The notes under the pieces: model-generated | Told to the model about the DNA's origin: nothing | What the model saw: the letters and a program-made list of their open reading frames with translations, nothing else | The model's database searches: none | Translations under genes and position numbers: made by a program | Assembly (NCBI GenBank): GCA_949289215.1 | Contig: CASENC010000011.1 | Coordinates: 17,816-81,815, forward strand | Origin: an uncultured Bacteroidales bacterium | GTDB lineage: Bacteria > Bacteroidota > Bacteroidia > Bacteroidales > Muribaculaceae | DNA length: 64,000 nt | Reading direction: 5' to 3' | Part shown: piece by piece, positions 35,861 through 43,948 of the stretch | How positions within the stretch are numbered: position 1 is the first letter of the stretch | Layout of the letters: each line of letters starts with the position of its first letter

Positions 35861-35891
35861 TATGAATAAAATGCGGTGTGTCAATTTCTAT

Positions 35892-38021
35892 TTACCGGTC
35901 AGGAGCCGAATACTTCTCACCCATGTTGTAGAGGATGAAACTATAGATGTCGGTGTATTCGTCGATGACTTTCGCAATGGGCTTGCCGCCACCGTGGCCG
36001 GCCTTGCTATCGATGCGAATAAGGTGCGGCTTGTCGCCGATATTCGAAGCTTGCAACGTGGCTGCATACTTGAACGAGTGTGCCGGTACCACACGGTCAT
36101 CGTGGTCGGCGGTGGTGACAAGTATTGCAGGATATTCGGTACCGTCATTTTTAATGGTGTGCAACGGCGAGTAGCCACGCAGGTATTCAAACATCTCGGG
36201 GCTGTCGTCACTGCGTCCGTAATCTCCAGCCCAGTTCCAACCGATAGTGAAACTGTGGTAACGTAGCATATCCATCACACCCACTTGCGGCACAGCAGCG
36301 GCAAACAGGTCGGGACGTTGGTTGACAACCGCACCAACGAGCAGGCCGCCGTTGGATGCTCCGTTACAAGCAAGTTTTTCGGGGCAAGTGTAGCCTTCCT
36401 TAATAAGGTACTCGGCTGCCGCGATGAAATCGTCAAACACATTCTGCTTGTTCATCTTAGTACCTGCCTGATGCCATTCTTCGCCATATTCCGAACCTCC
36501 ACGCAAGTTAACCGAAGCGAATATGCCGCCATTCTCGATAAACGGCAGGTTACGCGGGTTGAAACTCGGCGTGAGGCTTATTGCGAAACCGCCATACCCG
36601 TATAGCAACGTCGGAGTCTTGCCATTCCGTTCAAGCCCCTTCTTGTGGGTGAGGAACATACAGATGATTGTTCCGTCCTTGCTCGGGAACTCCACTTGCT
36701 CGGTCACATACTCGTCGAGGTCGATATCGAGCGACGGACGCCAATACTCCTTCGACGTATTTGTCGCCTTGTCGTAAGCATAGATTACACCGGGCATGGT
36801 GAACGATGATATGGCATACATCACCTCATCGTGCTTGGCACTTGCATCTATCGAAACCGACCCTATTGCGGGCAACTCTATTTCGTTGAGCATCTTGCCG
36901 TCACAGTCATAGACGTATGCACGGTTATAGGCATCCTTCTCGTATTCCACAATCAGGTTGTCCTTGCCCGACTGAGCCACGCCCACGAGCATCTCGTCCT
37001 TCTCGGGCAATATGGTCTTTGTGGGTTTCAAAGTGCGCAAATCATATGCCATGAGCTTGCCCATGGCGGCATCTTTGTTGGTATATACATATATCAGGCC
37101 ACGTGCGGTATCAACACCCACCACGCTGCACTGGCAGTCCATCCCGTCCACTACCGTGCGGTACTTTGCCCCAGGCTGTTTCGAGTCTTTCATCACGATA
37201 TTCGTATTCTGCCCGTCGGAAGGGTAAATGAATACGTAACGGTCACCTTCGACCTGTGCCGAGTAAAACATAAGCGGCTCGTTGCCCTGGTATTCCACGC
37301 GGTCGGCCGATTGCGGAGTGCCGAGCTTGTGGTAAAACACCTTGTGGTATTCGTTCTTGGTGGAATAAGCCTTGTCGGCATCCTCGGGCGCGTCGTAACC
37401 GCTATAGAAGAAACCGTCGCCAAGCCACTCGACCGAAGTGAATTTTGCCCACACTATGTGGTCGTCGAGCAGCGAACCGTCGGCAAGGTTCATCACGTAA
37501 ATCTCGTTCCAGTCGCTGCCGCTGCGCGAAATTGTGTAAGCCATATACTTGCCGTCGGGGTTGAAACTTATGCCGGCAAGAGCCACCGTACCATCATCGC
37601 TCAGCTTGTTAGGGTCGAGCACAAGGCGCGGCTCCCCCATGAGCGAGTCTTGCACATACAGCACACTTTGGTTTTGCAACCCGGTATTACGGAACGAGTA
37701 ATACTTGCCATTGCGCTTGAACGGAATGCCCATCTTCTCGTAATTGAACAGTTGCGACATACGCTCCTTCAATGCACCTCGAAATGGAATACGCTCCAAG
37801 TAGGCATTAGTGACAGCATTCTCGGCCTTGACCCATGCCTCGGTGGCAGCCGAAGTGTCGTTTTCGAGCCAACGGTAAGGATCGGCGACACGAGTACCGA
37901 AGTATTCATCGACAACAGTCGTATCCTTCATTGTCTCGGGATAATCGATTTTGCCCGAACCGCCGGTGCAGCTCGCAGCCAAAACAACAGAACCCATTGC
38001 AATATAAACGATTGGTTTCAT
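35892..38021 (-). CDS. Prolyl oligopeptidase family lipoprotein (S9A)
   Basis: 709 residues. Lipoprotein signal MKPIVYIAMGSVVLAASC (Cys18). N-terminal seven-bladed beta-propeller begins YPETMKDTTVVDEYFGTRVADPYRWLEND, the classical POP opening. Catalytic triad: Ser in CNGASNGGLLVGAV, Asp in TADHDDRVVPAHS, His in KAGHGGGKP. It cleaves after proline in short peptides, here probably in the periplasm because of the lipoprotein signal. The upstream neighbour is the M28-type lipoprotein 23 bp away, so both may be co-transcribed peptide-processing enzymes. Confidence 0.93.
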   Translation of the reverse strand: MKPIVYIAMGSVVLAASCTGGSGKIDYPETMKDTTVVDEYFGTRVADPYRWLENDTSAATEAWVKAENAVTNAYLERIPFRGALKERMSQLFNYEKMGIPFKRNGKYYSFRNTGLQNQSVLYVQDSLMGEPRLVLDPNKLSDDGTVALAGISFNPDGKYMAYTISRSGSDWNEIYVMNLADGSLLDDHIVWAKFTSVEWLGDGFFYSGYDAPEDADKAYSTKNEYHKVFYHKLGTPQSADRVEYQGNEPLMFYSAQVEGDRYVFIYPSDGQNTNIVMKDSKQPGAKYRTVVDGMDCQCSVVGVDTARGLIYVYTNKDAAMGKLMAYDLRTLKPTKTILPEKDEMLVGVAQSGKDNLIVEYEKDAYNRAYVYDCDGKMLNEIELPAIGSVSIDASAKHDEVMYAISSFTMPGVIYAYDKATNTSKEYWRPSLDIDLDEYVTEQVEFPSKDGTIICMFLTHKKGLERNGKTPTLLYGYGGFAISLTPSFNPRNLPFIENGGIFASVNLRGGSEYGEEWHQAGTKMNKQNVFDDFIAAAEYLIKEGYTCPEKLACNGASNGGLLVGAVVNQRPDLFAAAVPQVGVMDMLRYHSFTIGWNWAGDYGRSDDSPEMFEYLRGYSPLHTIKNDGTEYPAILVTTADHDDRVVPAHSFKYAATLQASNIGDKPHLIRIDSKAGHGGGKPIAKVIDEYTDIYSFILYNMGEKYSAPDR

Positions 38022-38044
38022 ATAAAAAGTTATTTTTGTAACAT

Positions 38045-39025
38045 TTAGTAATTATAAATCACATTAAGCACCGTCTGCCCCACGGCTTTAAGCGTTGCAG
38101 GATCGATAATGTCGAGAGTATCGCCGGTGGTGTGCCACTGCTTGAAAAAGCCGGTGCCGCCGTCACCGCTTTGGTCTATGATGTCGATACACGGAATGCC
38201 TGCGCGGTTGACAAATATGTGGTCGTCAGTTATAGCGCCACCCGAATCATCGACAAAATAATCGCCATATCCGGCAGCTTGCGCCACACGCCACACCTCA
38301 TCGACAAATCCCCGGGCATAATACGTGGAAAAATATTCACGGGCAAACACTGCACCACCGGCACCCACCATGTCGAGCAATATACCATACATGGGCCTGT
38401 AACCGGGTTTGTGCGGATTGGCTGCCCAATATTGCGTGCCAAGAGCCCAAGTATCGTCGTTGCCTGCACCCGAATCACCCCAGTCCTCGGCATCGGTCAA
38501 CAGTATGTCAACGCCGATTTTCGGAGCATTTACCGACAGTTGGCGAGCCACTTCAAGCAGCACCGCCACACCACTCGCACCGTCGTTGGCACCCGGTACC
38601 GGCTCGCGGCGGCGGGCAGGGTCGGGATCGTTGTCGGCCCACGGGCGACAATCCCAGTGGGCAAGCAGCAACAACCGTTTCGACGCATCGGGATTATATT
38701 CGCCTATTATATTACGGCATTTGATTTCAGAGCCATCGAATGTTGTCAAGGTCATGCGCTGTTCGGTAACTGCCGCGCCATAGGAACGCAACCGCCCGGC
38801 AAGGTAATCGCCGCAACGGCGATGAGCCTCACTTCCAGGCACACGCGGTCCGAAGGCACATTGCTCCACCACCCGTGCGTAAGCCGAGTCGGCATCAAAT
38901 TCCACTTCGGGCACTGCGGCTTTTGCCTCCACGGCAGCCGCTTGCGTCTCAACACCCTGCTTCGTTCTCGAAGAACATCCCGCAAGTGCCATGACAGCCA
39001 TTATCAAAAAACAGAAATATTTCAT
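38045..39025 (-). CDS. M28-fold zinc lipoprotein, probably glutaminyl cyclase
   Basis: 326 residues. Lipoprotein signal MKYFCFLIMAVMALAGC (Cys17). Zinc-site blocks: LLLAHWDCRPWAD, PGANDGASGVAVLLE (Asp), LTDAEDWGDSG (Glu), GGAITDDHIFVNRAGIPCIDIID and FKQWHTTGDTLDIID (His). The DPDPARR and CLG/ALGTQYW context resembles the type II glutaminyl cyclases of Porphyromonas and Prevotella, which convert N-terminal Gln to pyroglutamate on exported proteins, more than aminopeptidases. An aminopeptidase remains possible. Likely in the periplasm, anchored by lipid. In tandem with prolyl oligopeptidase. Confidence 0.8.
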   Translation of the reverse strand: MKYFCFLIMAVMALAGCSSRTKQGVETQAAAVEAKAAVPEVEFDADSAYARVVEQCAFGPRVPGSEAHRRCGDYLAGRLRSYGAAVTEQRMTLTTFDGSEIKCRNIIGEYNPDASKRLLLLAHWDCRPWADNDPDPARRREPVPGANDGASGVAVLLEVARQLSVNAPKIGVDILLTDAEDWGDSGAGNDDTWALGTQYWAANPHKPGYRPMYGILLDMVGAGGAVFAREYFSTYYARGFVDEVWRVAQAAGYGDYFVDDSGGAITDDHIFVNRAGIPCIDIIDQSGDGGTGFFKQWHTTGDTLDIIDPATLKAVGQTVLNVIYNY

Positions 39026-39168
39026 TGTTTATTACTTTTAACGCCAAAATTAATTATTTCCTGTTCAATTGCCAAATGTATGTTTCCACACATTAATTCC
39101 TTTTGGTTATATAAACTAACCTCGGCGCAGGGTAACTTTGCATCGTGAACTTTTAAACGACATATATC

Positions 39169-39642
39169 ATGGAAAACATCGAAGAGAAAAACGACGAGAC
39201 CCGGTTGTCCGATAACCGGGAAAACAATTCTTCGGGCGAAGAACCGCTACAGGCCGACCTTGCAGCACTGTTTGCCCGATGGGCAGACAATCCGCTTGTA
39301 GCTATTGCACTGAAAGACTCGCGGCTGTGCCGCTTCATTGGCGACTTGCTTGCCGGTGACACTGCCGACTGCGCCGCACACCGCAATTTCCCGCAAGAGC
39401 CACCCGAAATGCCAAAAGATGTAGCCACTCGCTTCAACATGGACCAAGCGGCAGCACGACGAGTAGCCGACTACGGGCGCACTGTAATGGCAGGCGACTG
39501 GAACGACAAAGCCGTGAAAATTTTACTGAAAGCCGCCAATCACGACACCGATGTGCAAAATGCCGATGCTGCCGGTTATCTGCGTGGCCGCAATGCGGCA
39601 ATTGAAGCCAAACGCCGCAACAAAATTCCGCAATTTTCTTAA
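39169..39642 (+). CDS. Charged hypothetical protein preceding the capsid homologue (scaffold-like)
   Basis: 157 residues, no signal peptide. The N-terminal 30 residues are acidic and Asn-rich (MENIEEKNDETRLSDNREN); the C-terminus is basic (YLRGRNAAIEAKRRNKIP). The middle is helical (LAALFARWADNPLVAIALK). This polarity, acidic head and basic helical tail directly before a capsid gene, is reminiscent of phage scaffolding proteins, but there is no recognised family. It starts after a TAACTTTG box (39136-39143), and the capsid gene follows after 19 bp, so the two form an operon. Confidence 0.6.
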   Translation: MENIEEKNDETRLSDNRENNSSGEEPLQADLAALFARWADNPLVAIALKDSRLCRFIGDLLAGDTADCAAHRNFPQEPPEMPKDVATRFNMDQAAARRVADYGRTVMAGDWNDKAVKILLKAANHDTDVQNADAAGYLRGRNAAIEAKRRNKIPQFS

Positions 39643-39661
39643 CCAAATACACAAAAAACGC

Positions 39662-41071
39662 ATGAAAAACAACATCAATCCTGCCGCAATACAAAGTTTG
39701 TGGCAAACCATCAAAGAGAACCGCGGCACCGTTATTATGCTGCTACTGATCGCCGCAGCCGTAATAGTGTTGCTGACGGGGTGCGATGCCAACGCGGGAA
39801 GTACAATGGCACTTGCAACGGTGATTGCCGGAACCGACGGCGGAAGCCATGTAGTTGACGGCCCGGTAACCACCGACACCGTACGCCAATCGGGCAGCGA
39901 ATTGCTGCTCAATGAGATCGACCGCCGCATAGTGAAAATACGCCCCATGGCCACCCCTATCGACCAAATTTCAAGGTATGCACGGCCTCGGCACTCCAAA
40001 AGCATGATTGTGGATTACTACACGGTCGATACTAAGCCCACCACATGCCGCCTGGCCACGGCATATTCCCCGTCGAAAGAGGGTACCGAGGCACAACGTG
40101 TCACCATAAAAACCGACAACGACGATATGCTTGCCGTAAGCGACACCCTGATGCTGCCCGAAGTGCCTGGTTTCGAGGCCGACGGCTCTACACAATCGAG
40201 CAAAAGCCTTGTGCTGTATGTCGTGGCCAAAGACGACACCGGCGTTACCGTAATGGCCATAAACGGCTCGAAATTAGGCTCTACCACCGACTGTGTGCCT
40301 GCATTGCCGCTTAACACGCCTATTGTGAGAATGGGTCGCGCGGCTGCCGAACTTGATGTGCAAACGCCGCAATTCGAGTCGTTGCCGCAAAAGGCCCAGA
40401 ACTATTGCCAAATCTTCAAAATGCAGGTGGAGCAAAGCACCTTGATGAAAATCGCCGACAAGGAGGTGGAATGGACGCTGAGCGACCAGGAAGAAGCCGC
40501 AATATATGACATGAGGCTCGGCATGGAAAAAAGTTTCCTATTCGGCACCAAGAAACAAATTTACGACTACCGCAAGAAAGAAAACGTGATGCTTACCGAG
40601 GGGATATGGCACCAGGCCGGTAAAGACTTCAGCTACGACCCCGACACTTTCGACCAAGACACCCTGATAAGCCTCATGCGCACGGCTTTCACCGGCAATG
40701 CAGGCTCCAAGCGCAAGGTGCTGGTGGGCGGCTCGGCACTTATCGAAACCATTAACAAGCTCGACTACACCAAGGTCGTCAATGCCCGCGACACCGTCAC
40801 GCGCTGGGGTATCGACTTCACCGAGATATGCAGCAAGTTCGGGCGGCTTTATGTGCTGCTCTCCGAGGTATTTGACGAATGTGGAATGGACACCGCCGGA
40901 ATGATTATCGACCCGGCATATTTGCAAAAATACTGCCACTTGCCATTCGACACCAAAGCCCTCGACTTGAAGAGTGCCGGCGTGCGCAACACCGACGCAA
41001 CGGTGCTCACCGAAGCCAGCTGCCTGGTGCTGCGTTACCCCAAGGCCCACGTCCGCATCACCCCCGAATAA
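39662..41071 (+). CDS. SU10-type phage major capsid protein homologue with membrane/lipoprotein-like N-terminus
   Basis: 469 residues. From about residue 60 the chain follows the SU10 major capsid (DUF5309) pattern: KIRPMATPIDQISR, MIVDYYTVDTKP, NTPIVRMGRAAAELDVQTP, FKMQVEQSTLMKIADKEVEW, YDMRLGMEKSFLFG, LTEGIWHQAGKDF, KRKVLVGGSALIE, MIIDPAYLQKYCHLPF and a closing RYPKAHVRI. Unusually, residues 22-40 are a hydrophobic helix ending LLTGC, a good lipobox (Cys41). No portal, terminase, tail or integrase gene is next to it. The ATG at 39662 is chosen over 39551 because it follows the upstream stop. Prophage relic or domesticated shell protein. Confidence 0.8.
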   Translation: MKNNINPAAIQSLWQTIKENRGTVIMLLLIAAAVIVLLTGCDANAGSTMALATVIAGTDGGSHVVDGPVTTDTVRQSGSELLLNEIDRRIVKIRPMATPIDQISRYARPRHSKSMIVDYYTVDTKPTTCRLATAYSPSKEGTEAQRVTIKTDNDDMLAVSDTLMLPEVPGFEADGSTQSSKSLVLYVVAKDDTGVTVMAINGSKLGSTTDCVPALPLNTPIVRMGRAAAELDVQTPQFESLPQKAQNYCQIFKMQVEQSTLMKIADKEVEWTLSDQEEAAIYDMRLGMEKSFLFGTKKQIYDYRKKENVMLTEGIWHQAGKDFSYDPDTFDQDTLISLMRTAFTGNAGSKRKVLVGGSALIETINKLDYTKVVNARDTVTRWGIDFTEICSKFGRLYVLLSEVFDECGMDTAGMIIDPAYLQKYCHLPFDTKALDLKSAGVRNTDATVLTEASCLVLRYPKAHVRITPE

Positions 41072-41122
41072 AAAACGCAAGACAGGGGTGGTGAAGGTAT
41101 ATCAAAATGCGATTTAGCCACC

Positions 41123-41150
41123 GTAGAGGCGCAAAATTTTGCGCCTCTAC
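41123..41150. repeat. 28-bp perfect palindrome (GTAGAGGCGC arms)
   Basis: Arms GTAGAGGCGCAAAA and TTTTGCGCCTCTAC, no loop. It is 52 bp after the capsid stop. It shares the outer arm type with 4800-4827 but has a different centre. Confidence 0.85.
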
Positions 41151-41197
41151 AACTATTACATTATATAAAACACTGTAAATCAATCGTTGCCGTCAAC

Positions 41198-41219
41198 GAG
41201 ACGATGTGCACATCGTCTC
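41198..41219. repeat. 22-bp palindrome (GAGACG arms)
   Basis: GAGACGATGTG and CACATCGTCTC, perfectly complementary. The third palindrome of the GAGACG family, 48 bp from the previous one, in the 339-bp gap after the capsid gene. The remainder of that gap is the promoter-bearing repeat. Confidence 0.8.
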
Positions 41220-41252
41220 TATTACTTCAATGTCGGAATTATGGTACATCTA

Positions 41253-41357
41253 CGCTCGCCTTGCACTATCTTTCAATAACATAGGCTGCGGCTTGGCTAT
41301 GCAAAAAAATCAGCAAGCTGTTTTTTTTGTCATTGCGCTCGCCTTGCACTATCTTTG
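41253..41357 (+). repeat. Promoter-bearing repeat upstream of the DUF4954 gene
   Basis: One full 83-bp unit (41253-41335) and the same 22-bp partial unit (41336-41357) as before panB. The junction again forms a promoter: TTTG at 41326-41329, a 20-bp spacer and TATCTTTG at 41350-41357. The copy is nearly identical to unit 2 before panB (AATAACATAG in place of AATAAAATAG), although 28 kb apart, which suggests mobility or gene conversion. Confidence 0.9.
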
Positions 41358-41410
41358 TCCGCAGGAACTGAAAAAGTATGAATTGTTGTTAGTCTATATG
41401 TAAATCTCAA

Positions 41411-43402
41411 ATGGAAAAGAACTTCAGGAAACTTTCGGCACAGGAAACAGCCCGGCTGCAATCACAGGGTTGCCGTGCCGAGGATTGGCAGACGATAGAG
41501 ATAACCGACGCAACCGACCTTGCTCAAGTGGAAAACGTGTATTTCTCGGGCCGGGTGCGGCTGGGAGTGCTTGACGAATATTTCGACCTGCCTGGCGGGC
41601 TGCGGCGACGCAGCGGTGTGCGCAATGCCACGCTGCACAATGTGGAAGTGGGCGACAACTGCCTCATCGAAAACATTCGCGGGCACATAGCCAATTACCG
41701 CATAGGCAGCAACACGCGCATAGGCAACATAGGGCTGCTGGCCGTGGATGGGCGCAGCAACTTCGGCAACGGCATCGACGTGGCCGTGCTCAACGAGACG
41801 GGTGGCCGCGAGGTGATGATGCACGACTGCCTGTCGGCACACCAGGCATATTTCATGGCTCTGTACCGCCACCGCCCACAACTGATAAGTAACATGAGGG
41901 AGATAATAACCCGGTATTCCGACGGGGTGAGCAGCGATTGCGGCACGGTAGGCTCGCACGTGGTGATCGCCGACTGCGGCGAGCTGCGCAACCTGCGCAT
42001 AGGCGACTACAGCTCGATTGAGGGTGCCGGCAAACTGGTAAACGGCAGCATCAACAGCGTGCGGGAGGCACCCGTAAACATAGGTCGTGGGGTGATTTGC
42101 GAGGATTTCATAATATCGAGCGGCTCGACGGTGACCGACGGCGCCATGCTGTCGCGCTGCTTCGTGGGGCAGGCCTGCACCATAGGGCACGGCTACTCGG
42201 CCAGCGAGTCGCTATTCTTCGGCAACTGCCAGGAAGAGAACGGCGAGGCCTGCGCCGTGTTTGCCGGCCCCTTCACCGTCACCCACCACAAATCTACGCT
42301 GCTCATAGCCAGCCAGTTCTCGTTCATGAACGCCGGGTCGGGGTCGAACCAAAGCAACCATATGTACAAGCTCGGCCCCATCCACCAGGGGGCGATGGAA
42401 CGCGGGGCAAAAACATCGTCCAATTCCTACATACTGTGGCCTGCCCGCATAGGTGCGTTCTCGCTGGTGATGGGCCGGCACACCGACCACCCCGACACGA
42501 GCGACCTGCCATTCTCCTACCTCATCGAGCACGAGAACATGACCTACCTGTACCCGGCCATCAACCTGCGCAGCGTGGGAACCATACGCGACGCGCGCAA
42601 ATGGCCCATGCGCGACCGCCGCACCGACCCACACCGGCTTGACCAGATAAATTACAACTTGCTCAGCCCCTACACCATACAGAAGATGATAAACGGCTGC
42701 CGCATACTGAAGGACCTGCAACGGCTGGCCGGCGAGACATCGGTGGTGTATTCCTACCAGAGCACACGCATCAAAAACAGTTCGCTCACCCGCGGACTGG
42801 AACTCTATGACATGGCCATCAACAAGTTTCTGGGAAATTCAATAATAAAGAGGCTCGAAGGACTTGTGCCGACGTGCGACGAAGAGATACGCCGCCGATT
42901 GAAGCCCGAGACACCGACCGGCATGGGTGACTGGTGCGACCTGTCGGGACTTATCGCCCCCAAAAGCGAGGTACTGCGCCTCATCGACGACATAGAACAA
43001 GGCCGCATCGACTGTGTGGATGCCATACATGACCGCTTTGCCGAGATGCACCAAAATTACTACCTGTATGAATGGACTTGGGCTTACGACAAAATCCTGT
43101 GGTATTACGGGCTGAAACCCGAAGCTATAACCGCCGACGACGTAATCGACATTGTGGAACGCTGGAAAAAGGCCGTGGTGGGCATCGACAACCTTGTTTA
43201 CAACGATGCAAAAAAGGAATTCTCGCTGTCGTCGATGACCGGCTTCGGGGTTGACGGCGACCGCACCCAGCAAATCGAGGACTTCGAGCAAGTGCGCGGC
43301 GTGTTTGAGCGCGACCCGTCGGTGCAGTCAATCCTTGACCATATACGCGTGAAGACCGCCCTCGGCGACAGCATCATAGCCGCCATGCGTCAAGCCCGGT
43401 GA
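41411..43402 (+). CDS. DUF4954 family protein (hexapeptide-like beta-helix)
   Basis: 663 residues. The first 370 or so contain long runs of hexapeptide-like strands (NATLHNVEVGDNCLIENIRG, IANYRIGSNTRIGNIG, VVIADCGELRNLRIGDYSSI), consistent with a left-handed beta-helix as in sugar acyltransferases or nucleotidyltransferases. Later, GSNQSNHMYKLGPIHQGAMERG is a conserved block of the family. The C-terminal 250 residues are helical. No signal peptide. Function unknown. Transcribed from the repeat-borne promoter 54 bp upstream. Confidence 0.82.
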   Translation: MEKNFRKLSAQETARLQSQGCRAEDWQTIEITDATDLAQVENVYFSGRVRLGVLDEYFDLPGGLRRRSGVRNATLHNVEVGDNCLIENIRGHIANYRIGSNTRIGNIGLLAVDGRSNFGNGIDVAVLNETGGREVMMHDCLSAHQAYFMALYRHRPQLISNMREIITRYSDGVSSDCGTVGSHVVIADCGELRNLRIGDYSSIEGAGKLVNGSINSVREAPVNIGRGVICEDFIISSGSTVTDGAMLSRCFVGQACTIGHGYSASESLFFGNCQEENGEACAVFAGPFTVTHHKSTLLIASQFSFMNAGSGSNQSNHMYKLGPIHQGAMERGAKTSSNSYILWPARIGAFSLVMGRHTDHPDTSDLPFSYLIEHENMTYLYPAINLRSVGTIRDARKWPMRDRRTDPHRLDQINYNLLSPYTIQKMINGCRILKDLQRLAGETSVVYSYQSTRIKNSSLTRGLELYDMAINKFLGNSIIKRLEGLVPTCDEEIRRRLKPETPTGMGDWCDLSGLIAPKSEVLRLIDDIEQGRIDCVDAIHDRFAEMHQNYYLYEWTWAYDKILWYYGLKPEAITADDVIDIVERWKKAVVGIDNLVYNDAKKEFSLSSMTGFGVDGDRTQQIEDFEQVRGVFERDPSVQSILDHIRVKTALGDSIIAAMRQAR

Positions 43403-43421
43403 AACCATAAAGGAACTCAGA

Positions 43422-43463
43422 ATAATGTGGCGTGCCGTTTTTGCTTTCGGCACACCACATTAT
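43422..43463. terminator. Strong hairpin between convergent DUF4954 and HigA-like genes
   Basis: Stem ATAATGTGGcGTGCCG / CGGCACaCCACATTAT with a T-rich loop. One internal mismatch. Placed between convergent stops, it probably ends both transcripts. Confidence 0.75.
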
Positions 43464-43472
43464 GCCATTTTC

Positions 43473-43838
43473 TCACACACCAAGCACAATGGCCGGGTCG
43501 ATATTAAGACGTTTACTTATGATTCTGACTTGCTTCAGTGTAGGTTCTTTTCTGCTCGAAAGATATTCACAAATGCGAGATGCATTTATACCAAGTAACT
43601 TTGAAAGGGCAGCTTGAGTCAATCCCATTTCATACATACGCAATTTTATAGTTTCAACAAGTGTCGGAGTACCTATAGGATAATGTTCTTCATCATAATC
43701 TGCCACCAAATTACCAAGAAGAGTAAGTTCTACCATTTGAGGGTCGTCCGCAGGTGTATCTTCAGGAATATTTAACATTAGTTCTTCCACGCGTTTTAAT
43801 GCTACCTGATACTGAGTTTCATTTTCAATCTTGGTCAT
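43473..43838 (-). CDS. HigA-like antitoxin / HTH protein without partner
   Basis: 121 residues from ATG 43838. The N-terminal part (YQVALKRVEELMLNIPEDTPADDPQMVELTLLGNLVADYDEEHYP) is typical of HigA-type antitoxins that bury the toxin; the C-terminal part is an XRE helix-turn-helix (LTQAALSKLLGINASRICEYLSSRKEP). A HigB toxin gene would normally lie just upstream, but the 110 bp to rnz hold no such frame, so the gene is an orphan. It may act as a stand-alone repressor, or as an antidote to an unlinked toxin. Confidence 0.8.
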   Translation of the reverse strand: MTKIENETQYQVALKRVEELMLNIPEDTPADDPQMVELTLLGNLVADYDEEHYPIGTPTLVETIKLRMYEMGLTQAALSKLLGINASRICEYLSSRKEPTLKQVRIISKRLNIDPAIVLGV

Positions 43839-43898
43839 AGCATAGTATCTTATATGGTTGCACAATCTATTTTATCATATTCATATCCCTGAAAATTG

Positions 43899-43929
43899 TT
43901 GGCTTATTGGCAAAAGTTACCTAATTTTG
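43899..43929 (+). promoter_or_regulatory. rnz promoter
   Basis: TTG at 43899-43901, a 20-bp spacer and TAATTTTG at 43922-43929, 19 bp before the rnz ATG. A good match to the Bacteroidota consensus. Confidence 0.7.
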
Positions 43930-43948
43930 CCACAAACAGCCGACAAGT

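Noticed and set aside
36831-39148. Long plus-strand frames (405 and 338 codons) over the two peptidase genes
   Set aside because: Both peptidases carry full catalytic motifs on the minus strand; the opposing frames are shadows.
41206-41403. Open frame of 65 codons before DUF4954
   Set aside because: It is the same translation of the repeat as before panB, and lies over the promoter; not a gene.
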